Shown: positions 12,101 to 27,100 of the stretch, in pieces
Layout: every line of letters starts with the position of its first letter
Numbering within the stretch: position 1 is the stretch's first letter
Assembly: GCA_030248225.1 (NCBI GenBank)
Contig: JASANE010012844.1
Location: 1-64,000, forward strand
Direction of reading: 5' to 3'
Origin: Trileptium ribeirensis
Taxonomy: Eukaryota > Nematoda > Enoplea > Enoplida > Thoracostomopsidae
DNA length: 64,000 bases
Program-made: the position numbers and the translations under genes
The notes under the pieces: model-generated
Databases searched by the model: none
Seen by the model: only the letters and a program-made list of their open reading frames with translations
Told to the model about the DNA's origin: nothing

Positions 12101-15100
12101 GACTTGTTCAGTAGCGACAAGAGTGCTGGATGAGTCCAGATGGTATTGGCCTTTCGTCTAATAACCGTTAATATGTTTAGCACTTACCTACAACGGTTAC
12201 ACAACTATCGAACAAGCTAATCTGTCTAAAATATTTCGTGTGTCAATTTAACAAAAATCTCCTGAAATATTCGGCGACTTGTTCAGCAGCGCCAAAGGTG
12301 CTGGCTGAGCGCAGATTGCATTGACCTTTCGTCCAGTAACCGCTAATATGTTTAACACTTACCTACAACGGTTACACAACAATCGAACAAGCTAAGCATA
12401 ATCTGTCTAAAATATTTCGTGTTGTCAATTTAATCAGAATCTCCTGTAGTATTTGGCAACTTCTTCAGCAGCGACAAAAGTGTTGGCTGAGCGCAGATTG
12501 CATTGACCTTTCGTCTAATAACCGGTGATATGCTTAACACTTACCTACAACTGTTACGCATTCCTTTCGGCCTGCTGTTGTCATAAAGCAAGTGAAACCA
12601 ACTGGGCATCTCATTAAGCATTCTATAAATACGAAAACATACATTTTATTGCTTAAAACATGTGCCACATATCCACCACGAATTGATACAGATTACATTG
12701 CACTATGACCAATATAACTAGAAATTCGCACCTTTAAACATGTTGCGTTTTAGCGGCAACTGTATACATGGCTGGAATATTGGCACGAACTACGTATACC
12801 TAGGCGTTAACCCTTTATGTCCTAAATTAACTTACTTTCGAATATCGATGAACAATTATTGGCCGTCGCTAGGTACTGAACCTCGAACGCTGGAGTGAAA
12901 GTCAAATTTACTTTACCATTGAGCTACCTCAAAGCTATTGTTCGGATCCCTAAAGGCTTCCCGCAAATCGAGCGAAAAATAGCACGCCTGCAATCGTGCA
13001 GTATTCGTAGAATTTATTTAATACAAATTTGTTGTTTAATCGACCGTAACAGTGTTTGTTGTCGATCAACTGTTGGAGTTAAAGGGTTTACAGTTTCATC
13101 GGTATTATTAAACCGTGCGCTGTATTTATTGAGTCCGGTTGAAAATTAGGCAGTCATAAAAACCAACTCAGACTATTACGTTCGCAATTCTAAACATTAA
13201 GATAAAATTTTTGAAAAGTGCATCCATCGTTCTATTGGTATTATTAAGAGCAAAATTTGGGCGTATTTTTGCTTATAAAATTGGTTTTTACTTCTGTTGT
13301 CGCTCGCTAATTATAGCAGAAGTTGAACGAAATCACAATAAATTACGCACCAGTAGAGTAATATGTACATCTTTATTCGGTTTACGTTGTCTTAGACACA
13401 ACTTGTAGAAAAAATTTAACGACACGCCAAAGCTTTCCTAAAAACAAACAACAACGAATTAATTTGCTCATTTTTAATGACATATCATATTCCCGATTTC
13501 TAAATATCCCTCGTTTAATGTAGGAGCTATGATAATCTATGATTTGATGCCTACAATGTAGAATAACATGAGAGCATCTGTTCATTTTTGAGTCCAAGAA
13601 TAAAGGGTATCAATCTTATTTCTTTGTTAAATAAATGCTTGAACTCTCCATTTGAAACCCAGCAGTGCAGCTATTAAAAATATAACGAAACAATATTTCT
13701 AATATTAAGATTACTAGTATTTTAGTAATAATAATAATAATAATAAATATAGACCAACTTTAGTTGTTAAGCAACTCATACTTACCGTTTCTACAGTATG
13801 ACAAAAATGAAAAAAGCTGTCACAGCTTCACAGCCGAAATAACAAAGAACCATACAACACAGTCATGTTGAATAAAATATTCAATGCATAGCGAATTCTT
13901 CTTACTTATGCCGCTGCTCAGTTAAGGCCCTGAAAGATGTGCGAATTTCTGCATGAAAGGAGTCTTTACCTAGCCTGACTACGTTGGTAGAATCATATCA
14001 GTCATAAGCTTGTTGTAAGTTACAGATGAAGATTTCCTCTATAATGATGTACGCTAATTTGATGTTTCTGCGTAGATACAAAGCTGTAAGATGATGGGGG
14101 CGCAACAAAATTAGGATTTGGTTTGCATCACTGCAAGGAATTATAAATTCACTAAGTTTGGATTTAGTTTTTCCGAAATCTTGCTTTTTAATCGAAACTC
14201 TGTCGAGAATTTTCAGCTTAAAACAAAATATTCAAATGTTAAATGTATAAAAACAATTTTTGTGGCTCAAAGTAGTGTTAACTGTTCGCACAAAATCGTA
14301 GGATTTTCTTCTAAAAAACCTTATCAGAAATAAATAAGAATATCTAAAAGAATGTTTTTTCAAGTTTAGATTGGGACGGCGTTTTTGGAACTTCTATATT
14401 AATTTCATAAATAAGTAAATAAATACCAACAACGCACTGCCTGCAATACAAAACTATACTAATTACAAATAAATGACGAGTAAATTTTTATTAATTTGGC
14501 AAAACAAAAATTCTGACCGGTACAAACGTTAAAAATCTAATATTTGAGACACCCTTCTGGAGCGCTCAAATAAATACTTCAACAGATATACATCAGACAA
14601 GGCGATTTGACGCGAACCAATATTTAGTTAATGGATGAGCTGATTTTTGAATACATTTTTATATTGTACAAAAACCTCAATATCTAAGAGCAGCTATAGC
14701 TAGTGCAGTGATTTAACATGTCAAAATATTTTTGGTACAAAGAACCGTTGCAAATAGAAAAATTCATCAAAAAATCTTGTCAAATTAACCTTATAAGCAT
14801 ATGTGTTCTTTCCTACATACTATTGATACGTAGTTTGATGGCTATTATTAATATTTGAGTACTTTTCTGACTACCCCCTGAAGCTCTGGACCCTCTTTCC
14901 GAAGCCCTGGTGCACGCCCTTCCTCCTGCCCCCCAACCCCCATTCGCGTCGCACGCGGAAAATTTTAGCCATACTTGGTAAAAATAGGGTTGAAATTAGA
15001 AAAATATGGAGAAAGTCGGGAAACACCGGTCGTCAATGGTGGGAGGGTCGACAACGTTTTTCAACAAACCCTGAATGACCCCGACCCCGGCATCCCTGAG

Positions 15101-18100
15101 ACCCGTCGGAGTGTTAGCATGTATGAAAAACGCGTTCCATCACACTTATATTGATATTCGAGTATAAAATACACGGGCCATTCAGTTCGGATCGAATGTG
15201 ACCTGCACAATGTGTACACGGCCTAAAGCACTGCCTAAGCTAAGCCTAATGTGAAGCCTAAGGTTGCACCTACATTCAGAATAAGTTACACTTATTTAAG
15301 AGAAGTTTCTCTGATTTTTACATTACCAGATATTCTTTGAAAATTAAAGAACTATTCCTTGAAATTTCAATAAATTATCTTTTAAAGATATGATTTATCA
15401 AGAATTATCTTTGAAATTTCAAGCAATAGCTGTTTGAATTTTAAAAGCAAAAAAGGAGAAAAAAAAACCAAAACGGAAAGAGAGGTAACGGCAAGCTTTG
15501 AAAATTAATAATTAACATTACTAGCAGCCAAACTAGAAATGTATCAATATTTTTGGAGAGATTATACATACTTGTTGTTACTGGCACCATTTGAGTGGCA
15601 AATTGAACCGACATTCGATCAGAGACAACACATACGTGAGTGCCATAAACCGTCTCACCGCACTTGAACCCAGGTGGACATTTTTGCATTGGACATGTTT
15701 CTAAACATATTTTATGACACATCTATTGCTATACGTATTTCTTTGAAATATAAATCTATAGGGGTCAATAGGAAGCCAGTCCCCTGAGACTTCAAGAGTC
15801 AGACCGCACTAAGTCGTATTTACCTCCCGTGAGTTCTAACACCATCTCCATTTTCGGTGGAAGTCGCGAGTAAAATTAGCAGTTATGATAAAGATTACAA
15901 AAATTTTTAGGAAAAAATGGGGAAGACGTGGGAAATTATGTAGAAAAAGTCGAAAGAATGGGAAACTTTTGTTACCAACCGGCCTAGCCGTCTACCCTTT
16001 CATGGCGTACACCCGTCACCTGAAAACCGTTCCTAACTCCATCTAAGCTGACGCACCTTAGGCATTTATGCTTCAGGCACATTTTTTATAGCTCACAATT
16101 CATATATATATACTATTCTGATTTCGTTCCAAGCCGAGAAAATATAGATTTAAACATGAACGACCACATTTATTTGTAATGTAAACACTATTACGTTTAC
16201 ACTTATAGCGACAGTCCTCGCTACTGAAATTTATTTGATAAAAAATTCGTTAGATGTTTGAGTAGTTAATACGCTGTCCCGTCTTTACAAGATGATGAAA
16301 TCTCATTCAAGTTTTACATTATTTATGCAATATTTTCAAGTTATTCGGTAAAAATCAGTATGACGTATGTTAAATACGCTTACACATCCTTACAAGGTTA
16401 TGACTTCATATTCCAGTTCCCTTTTAGCTAGTCAACAGACAAGCACATAAATACTCGATTGAAAGAACAATAAGTGGTATATTTAAGTTACTCAAGCACC
16501 GGTTACTGGCTTCAGTGAGTAGAAAGTGCCGATGCTACCGGCGTTAGCTCATATTACAGAAACTGCGGACTTTTGAAGGATCTATTATTCAAATATTAGC
16601 CATTACAAGTTACAGTATTAGAAATTTTTCCTATATAACGATATTGTGCGACTTTTTATATATTTTCATATTTTTTTTCCACCAAGTTTATATTTTCTTA
16701 GTACGAAGGGTTTAGTGGTTCCGAATCATTCGGCGTGGGACACAGTGTAGTTTATACAAGAAGAGCAATTTTGCATTTTTATGTCCAGACAACATTCTTC
16801 CTGTGTTCGATAGGTAGGCTATTTACACTTAACTATATCCGTTTATATACGTTGGCCTTGTCTTTCCCATACATCGACAAACTAATTAATGTGTTTGACT
16901 CTCTGGTACAAGTTCGCTACATTATTTAATGAAATCGAATTTTATATGACTCTTATCGTGATTAACAAAAACATAGTTCTGAGATCGAATTTTATATGAC
17001 TCTTATCGTGATTAACAAAAACATAGTTCTGAGATTCAATTGAAATAATAATCAACTTACTCTTTAATTAGAAACTTGCATATTTTCTACCACTAATTAT
17101 TTAAATCAATTTGACCTTTACTGAAACATAGTTCTAGTTCAAATGAAATGTAAAATATTCGTAAAATGTTAAATTATGCAAAATGTTATCTATTTGAGCA
17201 ACACAAATATACAGCCACGGTCCTATGTGACTGCAAGCGTAGTTACTTACTTGTTGTCGAAACGCACTCTTTGGTTCCGGTTGTTGTTCTTGCACAGAAA
17301 AAGTGCGATGGGCATGGGATCACACCGCATTCTGAAAAAATGTTTATTACTCCTCATTTGAAAATAATAAAGTTAAGTTGGCCTTGAAGCTTGACACATC
17401 TTAGAAACATTCTCCTACTTTAAAAAATAAAAACCTTGCGAATTCTGCAATGTATCTTTTATAGCCAAGGTTATTTATGAATAATTCAATTTGAAAGAGC
17501 GGAAAGAGACATTGTATGTAGTAAACAAAATCTGTGAACTATTAAGTGCTACAAAAAAATTAGACTACCTGGAGAATATCAAAAGTATACTGACTAAGAA
17601 AAATCAGTTTTAAAAATATAAATTCAAAAATCGATACATGCCATTTGATCACGCCTCGCTTGTAGCATTGTATATTTTAACTTGTACTAAACAAATAAAA
17701 CGAAATAGCATTGAATATTAAATAGCCCTGTGATTGTCCAAATGACACAAAGTTTAATCCAGCGTACAGCTCAACTATCTTTTTTCGCTCAATTAAGTAC
17801 ATTATCATTAAGATATAATACATGGTCTACTTTAATACTGAAGAAGAGCGATAAAATTTGTACCGCAAAAAATTAAAATCACTGGCTGTTGATTGCACCT
17901 GCTAAATTACTGAATGCGTGCAATTTATTAAAACCCACAAATTATCGAATTACTGTGTAATTACTGTGTTTTACGACCTGTACCTAGATGATTATTGTAT
18001 GCATGGAATTTAGTAACATCCAGAAATTATCAAAGTTGTGGTTTCTACAGGGTATCCAAATAAGTAACGACCCATCATTAAAGTAGCCCAGCACGCGAAA

Positions 18101-21100
18101 TAATAAACATATCCAAAAGCGTTTTGGTATGTACGTACTCTCGTATATAACTTAAGTTTCTGATGAATAACAGTTTCTCTAAGTGAAAACCCGGGCGCCT
18201 CTAATTTCAATGCATTCTTCCAGTCGAAAACACATACTTCGGCAGACTTTTCGAACCATGTCAGGCATAAGTAGGGAGAGCTCCTCCAATATAACCTCTT
18301 TCAGACACCACAGCGTTTGTGATTTGCATTTGCATACCTTCTCCTTATACTCCCCATAGGAAAAAGCAAGGAGGGTTTAGCTAATAACAACGAGCTGGCC
18401 ATTCGACAGGCCCTTGGCGCCCCAGATAAAGGCCAGGGAGGGTTACGTCCAACCAATGGAGCATCGCCAACGCAAAATGGTGTGGTGCGTAAAGTTTTAA
18501 CTGTGTTTCACTTCTTCAAAATTCTATTGCTGCAAGCCTAGACAAGATAGAAAATAATAGCTTGCTAATTAGATTCCATAATTATCTAATAAGATTTCGC
18601 AGAGCCAACAACGCTTTTTTGCTGAACGATAAACTAAGGGCTCTAACCAGTTGTAAATGGAGTCACTATCATAGTCGTCGGTTCCATTTTATTATTCGTC
18701 GGCACGCAAACGTATTTTCCATATACTGTTGTGCGGCAAGTAAATCCTTGATCACACACTTCCCTGGGGCACATTTCTGCAATTTAATTACAAATGCAGT
18801 ATACATTAAAAGTAAATACTATTTATGCATATAAATATTAACATATTTATAATAAAATATTTGCCGTTGGGATTAACCTAGGCAATAACAGACATTAATC
18901 CAGAAAAATGCACGTTTAAACACTGTAAATTCTAAACTTAAAGATGAACACGCTCGCATAATATGTCAAGTTGTAGGTAGGATAGACATCAGCTAGGAAT
19001 CATACATAGATTCTGATGAGTAATTTACTGAATAAGGTACACCATAAAACGTTCAAAATTAAAAATAAAAAATTAAGGTTTTTAATAAAAATTAACGAAA
19101 AAGATCATATAACTAGTGCTTACAATGTTTATATTATATAAGTATGTCAGTCTTGAAATTTTGTTGCAACTCTAATAATTCAGCAAACGATCGGGGCACT
19201 TCGCTAAATTTTGTTTCTGTTAGGTGCGTTTAAATCTACGCGCCTTCAGCTACAATAGTATTGCATATATCTCCGCTTGTTCGGGAGCCGAAGTCAAACA
19301 ATGTTACACATCAGTCTAATGTCAAGCTTTTTCGACTATCCTTTGGAGCCAGGTTATAATTAAGCTGCTACAGCTCAATTTTTAACAGTTGATCTGACTC
19401 TAGGTGTCTCGTCTGAGGAAGCAGTATGGCTGAAGTAATCGCTCGTGTGAACTCACAGCAGCTATTATAATTTGAGTGCAAAATCTAAGCTAATTTTGTT
19501 GGGTCTTCTCATCTATGCCCACCAAAACGACCTAATTTCAGTAAATGTATAATTTAATGTACCACTTGAACCGCATTAACGAGCTGCGTCGAATGGTTTA
19601 AGAATCGGTTCAATATGTTTGTGAGTTAAGGAGGTACCATCACTTAAATTAAATACTAAGCCTTTCCTAAATATTATTCTGATGGTGATTTGTAAACGTC
19701 TCGAGGAACTGTGTCCAACGGTACCAAAAGTCTGCATGTTTTGTCAAAATTAACAATTATCAGGCTGGATAGATATAGTCAGTCTAAAAGACCCATTTTG
19801 TTACTTCAAAACAACCAATAAAAACAAACCCGATTTGGCTCTTATGTTCACAGTGCATAATCATTACGTTAGATTCATGATGTAATATGGCATAATTGGC
19901 CGCATCTATGCTGCCCAACAGTTTCGTTGCCATTCGCATAAAAGTATTAAAGTAATTTTGGCTTCGCCAAATTAGGCTAGGCTAATGCTGCCAACCCACC
20001 GGTCTTTAGCGCAGCATCTAGTATATATGTACATAATTAACAAGCGTTCGGAAACAGCAATTAAGGATCGCATACGTAACGATCATATATAGCATAAGTT
20101 TATGCATCCCATCTTATGCTGCTCTTGGTAAAATGAAAGTTTCGGATGCTTTCCACTTTCCCTCGAACAAATTCAGTATGATTTACTACTTTATATATGC
20201 GATTCTTGAAAGAGAAACTTTGCGATCAAGACAGTACATTCTTCAATAGATAATACCCGAAACAGAATCCCTAAATCTGACCTGATCTAGTCAATATCGC
20301 TTGGATTGCATTTTGTACTTCTCAACGGAGTTATTTGGTGGGATCTTTCCTTATCTTTCATTAACAATTGACGTAGCATTTTCATGTTCCCATAAATTAT
20401 ACTTAGATAGCAAAAACAAGTTTCAATTTTAGTTTCATGTCCTGTATGGTTACAAAGATTATAATAACTATTAAACACTTCTAATAAAAAAGTCAAATCG
20501 TGTGCTTCCGTCTTAAGTAGAAGTAATATTTGTTCAGGCCTAACGTAGGACTTACGAACTACACAAACACAAGCAGTCTTAGATATTAGCGGACTTACGT
20601 GTCAGCGAGACACATTCTTTGGTTCCAGTCATGGTTGTTGTACAAACAAAATTCAGCGGACATGGTGTTGTGCACTCTGAAATAATATTTATATATTTAC
20701 ATTTAAAATGATTAACATACATGGTCATAAGCAGGGAGATGGGAACTATTTCCCCGAGGAACCGGACACTCCCTTACACCCTCGGAGCGTCGTGATTCTT
20801 CCATCCTCGAAGAAGTGGCCGGGTGCCACTTTGAGGATGTGCCCTGCCCCCGTGCCCAAGGCGCGCGGAAAATTTAATCAAAAATTGGGGGAAAACAGGC
20901 GAAAATTTAGAAAGTTTAGAATCCCAAAAAATTTCGAAATGTATCCCTCTTCTCACGACCACCTTCGCCGATAGGCTAATGCCGTCGCCGGGCTCTTTGG
21001 CCCCGAGTAGACTGGAGCTGTTGGAAGACCTTTCCCGATACATCCGCTATCCCCTGGGTCGGAGCTCGTGTAAGTATGATAAACATATTTATCCATGATA

Positions 21101-24100
21101 GTAAGTTAACAGACAATGAATCTTAATTTGTATAAAGATGTGACCACTCTGGATAGTATTGCGCAGCGTATTTAATTGCCTACAGTATGTGTCCCGAAAC
21201 AACCTTGATGTTTACCAAATTTTAACTTTGAATAGTATGACACTCACCATGTTCTACACATGCGAGTCCAACTAGTAATAATTACCTAATATGTTGTGTT
21301 ATGGGATAAGCACAAATATATATGTTGCGCTAAAAATCTTTTTGTGTCCCACATTTAACACTTTATTTTTGAAATATCTATAAAATGTATTTGATTCGCG
21401 GCCATATCTCATGCAGAACTTTTTTGAATCGAAAACTATGCAAACGAGTTGCGAATTAGTAATGGCGACAGCTATTTGTGGATAACGATTACTAGCTGAA
21501 TAAACAATTTGTTTTGTAAAAATTGAAATGTGAATGTCTGTGAGCACAAATACGCCCCTTACAAAGCTTTGGCTTACATAGCTATTAGTTTCGAAAATCT
21601 TTACATAGCATGAAGGAGTCTTTGGGTGCAACTTATAAGAATCATGGGCACAGCTCAGTTTCTAGTACAGTCAGGCCAGGGTTATAAAATTAATGCCGTT
21701 ACAGGCTTGAAAACGGGTCATTTATCTTGACCCGTGACCCGCATGCTGGTAGCCCGTGACCTGTTTGTCGTAGACGTCGTGACTCGACTTGACCCGTATT
21801 TCAAACCACCACAATTTGTATTACCCGCTCATGCAAGGTCATAATAATAAATACAAAATGACACCATTAACACCCATATAGCTCGAGAAGTTACGGAGAC
21901 ATTGTCGTTTTCGTACATGTTGAGTCTCATGGTATCATTCAAAAGCACATTTTGACACAACTCTGTGACGATAGCTGTAGCAATTTTAAGTAATATAGAA
22001 AATAAGTTGTTTAGGAAATGCGACAATATAGCTCGAACGGTTGCAAAGATGCTACCGTTTCAGTGTATTTTGGATCCCATGGGCCAAATTTAAATCATTT
22101 TTTGCAGTAAATCCTACGTCTTGAAAGTGCCATGTAGGAAAACGTTATATACTGTCTTACAGAGGCTTATTTGTTCTAAAACTGAGCTCACTTTGACTCA
22201 GATATCTACACTGGTTGTCAGGATATAAATAAATGATGTGATTTTTGAGCCCCTTCAGGACCAAACCCGAGCCCCTTCGGCCTGCTTTTTCGGGATATGG
22301 GAATTCAGGCTTGTCGCATGACTAAAGGGCACAAACAGAAATATCAAGCTTTAAAATGAGATATCGCACGGAACAATCCGCCCGCCCAAAATTGAGTTAC
22401 GCGTGTCACGCTAAAAACCCAATAACGAACATTGTGAAATTTCACCACTGTAAGGGCTAACCAGAATTCTTAGCTTTGCTCGTTTCACTCACTGCATTCT
22501 GTATTCGATAAGTTCATATTAAAATAACTTAATATGCATTCAACACACACACAAGAATTATATACATTTTGTATAATTAAGGTACGGTACAGGCGCACGA
22601 AATTTTCTGACTTGTGAAATTGATAACAAAAGGGAAATTTTTGGAATATGTTGTCATATAATCCTGAGGTATTAAGTGGTATTTTGACCCGGATTGACCC
22701 GGAACGGGATCACGCGTATGAAGCACTTGACCCGTGACCCGCGTTGACCTGCTGGCCACTGGAAATTCTGAGAAAGTTGACACGTAACCCGCGGGCCACG
22801 TTTTCAATCCTGTGCCGTTGACTAAATAAAATTTAGCGTAAATCGACATTAAAAATTCATTAAAACTGTTTCTATAGTTCCCAGCTTTAATAACTTATTT
22901 ATTGACTCAGAATTTCAAAATGTAAAAGCATATCTATTTTAAAAATTTCCGCCTGCTAATACGAAAAACTTCATAAGATCTGGCCTACAGCAAAGCACTA
23001 GCCCTACAGGTACAATGCTTTGTCTTACTTGCAAAGCTTGTCACTTCAGAGGTTGGCGCATCAGTAATCTTCAAACACCTACCGTTTTGCTTATACTCAC
23101 ATGTCGCATCATGATCAATTAGTAACCAAGGCAAGAAATCGGACTTAGATAAAAATTCCACCCATTGCTAAAGTCAAAAATATCGCAAAATTATTCTCTT
23201 TTGAAAAGAAGAAGAATCATTTTCCTACTTTTGTAAAGTCGCTGTTTCAAAAAAACTTGAAAAATTGGCAAAATGCAAATAATAAATTTTAGATATCTGA
23301 TGTGATTACTGATTATCTGTTGAGAAAAGCATTGCTGATCAGCGTGTACGGTAAAAACGTTGACTAAAACATCATGCCCCAAAACCGCTGATTTTACCTG
23401 TATTAAATGGTGTCGTACTATCTACAAAATGTGTCCTAGTTGACACAACGCAAACAGGACTTCCGTAAGATGTAAAGCGACATTCAAATCCTCGACTACA
23501 GGTCGCAGAGCATGTTTCTGGAATAAAATAATATATATTAGCGTGAGTTTCAACAATGTACTCTTGGAAAACGCCCGTACACTATAAAATTAAAAAAAAA
23601 TCAAAAATGGTTTATGAGTCTCTAAATTTACATATAAATAACAAACTTTTAGTTAATCTTGGCCTGAGTCTTGAATTTTCGCATTCGACATGAAATGTTA
23701 TTTGAGAGAAATTAATCGCATGCAAAAAGCACACCTGACACAATGGATCGTGTTCAGCCTAGCTTGTTTATTAATTATCAAGTTACAGGTGATATCAGAA
23801 AAATTCTATGTAAATGTGGTCGGAAAAATGAGTCTGTTTATTAATGTACTAGGCGCCTAGGCCAGCGAATTTCCAGTTACAGTAAAAATTACGCTTTGAC
23901 AACTGAAAATGCAGCAAAAAAGGAAGAAATACAAGAAGAGAAAATCGAATCAGTATCTTAGCACCCAGGTATGTATAGCGTTGCCATTGAATTAGCCGTT
24001 ACAAGATTATAATTCAAAAACAAGTAGAAATTCTAGCGTCCCACATATCAGCGTGGACATAGCCAAAAGTAGCAAAAGGCACAACTAAGTGATTGTATCA

Positions 24101-27100
24101 CTGACTATAGCATACGTGGTTGTGCTTCTATTTTATATAAGCCGTGGGTTTTATAATAACGATGTAGTATTTTTCCAGAATTTAGCGGGCTAAAGGCCCA
24201 ATGGTAGTTGGAAAGAGACTATTTAAACATTCAAATTAATGAATACAACAGATGCTTTCAATTCGATATGCGTACATTTAAATTTATACTGTTAACATAT
24301 TTTGTGAGATGCGCCAATCCGAACATGTATTGTATGCCTTGCGACGAAATTTAGGGATTACAAGTTTTGCTGTGAAACGTTACTAAGTGGATTTCGGTAA
24401 ATTTTTACGAAAAGGTTGAAACATTAGATGACAGTTTTGTTGTGCTATAGTATATTAGCAGTCATGTTTAAAGCAAATATACCCTAAATGGCTCCTATGG
24501 AAGCGTACATATACTTGCACTACACCATATGAGAGTATACAGATATGTCTTATATTCAGGTATCATAAACTTATAATCCATTTCTTCAGATTTTTTCTTT
24601 AGCACGATGCAGGATAAATTTAACCGTAAATTTTACAATTATATCTCGTTCTTGACATACGTTTGTTTATTTTATTTCCAAGGCTGAAGTCATTTAAACA
24701 CAATACCAATTTTAAATCTACAATTAATCACATTATGCAGCTAAAAAGTTACCACCAGAAAGATTTTTGTTCACCATAGAATTGTTTTGTCTGAAACATA
24801 GCAATTTATTGTCCACAGTTGGCTACACATAACAGAACTTTTACTTTTTTCAGTGGGACAAATATTTATATAGCTTGAGTCAAAAACGGCAATACAGTTT
24901 AGATTTCTTGCTGTTATCACTATAAAGGTTAAGACTTAAGAATGGTGAATTTTAACAATATGTGACCAAGTCATATGACATAACTGTAGATCGTTAGGAT
25001 GTATAATTAACATATCGTTTTGGGTATTTCACTAGCTCCAGTGATTTTTGCTCGGCTAATGCAACAAAATTGTACAGGAAAATTCAGATGATAAGAAATA
25101 TTAACGAAGTTATTAACTAATAACAGATAATATCTAAGTAACCGCTCATAAATATTAGCACACTGCTACTCTAATTTTCACAATCAAGAACTAACCTGTT
25201 GTGGAAACGCATTCTTTGGCTCCAGTAATTGTGCTAACACAAGCAAAATTTTCCGGGCAATGAGTCGTGCAGCCTAAAATAAAATATCGTAGTGGCTAGC
25301 GTACAAAACCTGCACCTGAGCGATATAGGTCCAAACCGCGTTGGCATAAACTTTTGTTCAAGATTACACTAAATACGCTTTGGTTTGAAAAGGAAAGGAT
25401 TAACAATAATTGATAAGACTACCGGTTATGATACAAACAAGACAAAATCCTTTTGAATGCGAGAACCAGACGAACAAGATGAAAAGAAAACGTAATTATT
25501 GTATTATTGTGATTTCTGTGGTTTTAGATTCCTGCAGCTCATGAATATATTGATTCACTAAATTCATGAACAAAAAATTGTGAAATAGATTAATATGCAA
25601 TAAATGCATAAATATACAAATTAACGAAATAATATATAAATAAAAATATAAATAAATAAATAAATAATCTTACCGTATGTTACAGATGTTGTTGGAAAGC
25701 GATCAACGACAACACATGTATGGCGTCCGTATACACTTGTTCGACAGGTGAAGCCGGTTTGGCATTGCCTTCGTGGACACGTTTCTAGAATTAAGCGTTT
25801 AGAAAAATATTTACAAAGACTTTAAAACTACGAGCTGTATAGTATAAGATAAATTTTGGTAAATGTAAAACCAACACCAACTAACATTGACAAGATCTAT
25901 TGTACTGTACATATACACAGCAACGTTCAAAAATGACCTAAGCCCAGACATGGCATTTTGTTCCAATAACATTATATATTACAGCACTGTGTCACAAAGT
26001 GTACAGCGCGTTCGTTATAACTCCATTTCATCGCCTAAGTAATTAATTCATTAACGGTCGAATTAATTTGTGTATCGTACAACGTTTGACGAACGCAATT
26101 TCGCGCCACCGATCGAGCCCTGGTTCTATGTGTAAAAGCAGCGTGTGCCAACCGCTACGCTATCTGCGACCTGTTGCCCTGTTCTTCAACGAACCTCGCA
26201 AAGCGAATTAATAACAACACACATGCAAACGCCACCTTACGACAGCCTAAATCAATATAACACTGAACAACGTGTGCTTATGATATTTGATGTCAATCAC
26301 CATTAATGGGTTAAGAAAAAAAAAAAAAAACCACACACAAACACCAACAAAAAAACAACAAAAAAACCCCACCAGAAAAACCCAAAACCCACCAAGCACC
26401 CCCAAAAACCCCCACAGAACAAAAAAAAACAAAAACAAAAAACCAAACCCACCACAAAAAACCTAAAACAACACCCCAAAACAAAAAAATTAAAAATTCA
26501 ACACAAGCAACGATACCAAAAACCCTATCAACCAAAAAACAAACAAATAACCAAAAATTTGTATCAACGGAAACATCTACTCAGCCAAGCCTCAAAAACT
26601 TGAAGCGCGTATGCAACCTGCGTTTGCTATCACAACATTCAATATTAGCTTTAAAATTCTAAGTCAAGACAACGACTCCATCTTGCTTTACAATTTTGGC
26701 ATAAAATCCGGGATTTTAGTAAACAGATGGGCTGCTCCTTAAAACCAAGTTTAGTCGCCGCTGTCGTTCAATGATTATGTCTACGCATACGAAATATGTC
26801 TACGCAATACTCCGAATATCTAAACTGACACAATGAATTATCAAAAAATTAAATTGAATTCAATGTTGACCTCAAGTCGTGGCACGAGCTGAAGCGTCCA
26901 AAATTCTGCTCTCTGCACGTAATTTAGCTAATGCCTTTATGCTATTAAGTTTTCAGCAGCAGAATTTGGCAGACTGAAAGCAAAAAGGATTCAGATGATG
27001 GCGAAAAGATGGTAGTCTTAGCAAAAAGTTTGTTTCTAAAGTTTTGTCTAAATTAGCACAAAAACGAATTACTGTTAAATTTTAGTTTAATATTCCTTAT

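Larger units (their letters stand above)
12558..15571. other. rest of intron 26
   Basis: Apart from the SINE-like relic near 12855, the AAT microsatellite and the dispersed repeat at 14880, I see no feature. A type B exon expected in this intron by the A/B alternation was not found. Confidence 0.5.

Noticed and set aside
13782..13796. Acceptor GTAG, AAACG and donor GTAAGT side by side on the minus strand, like the two edges of a type A exon with the middle removed
   Set aside because: A five-base exon would break the reading frame that every other exon keeps, and five bases are too few to show homology.
17166..17387. Plus-strand open frames of 61-73 codons
   Set aside because: They are antisense shadows of exon 25.
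26247..26535. Two minus-strand open frames rich in Phe, Val and Gly
   Set aside because: Same composition artefact as at 27705.
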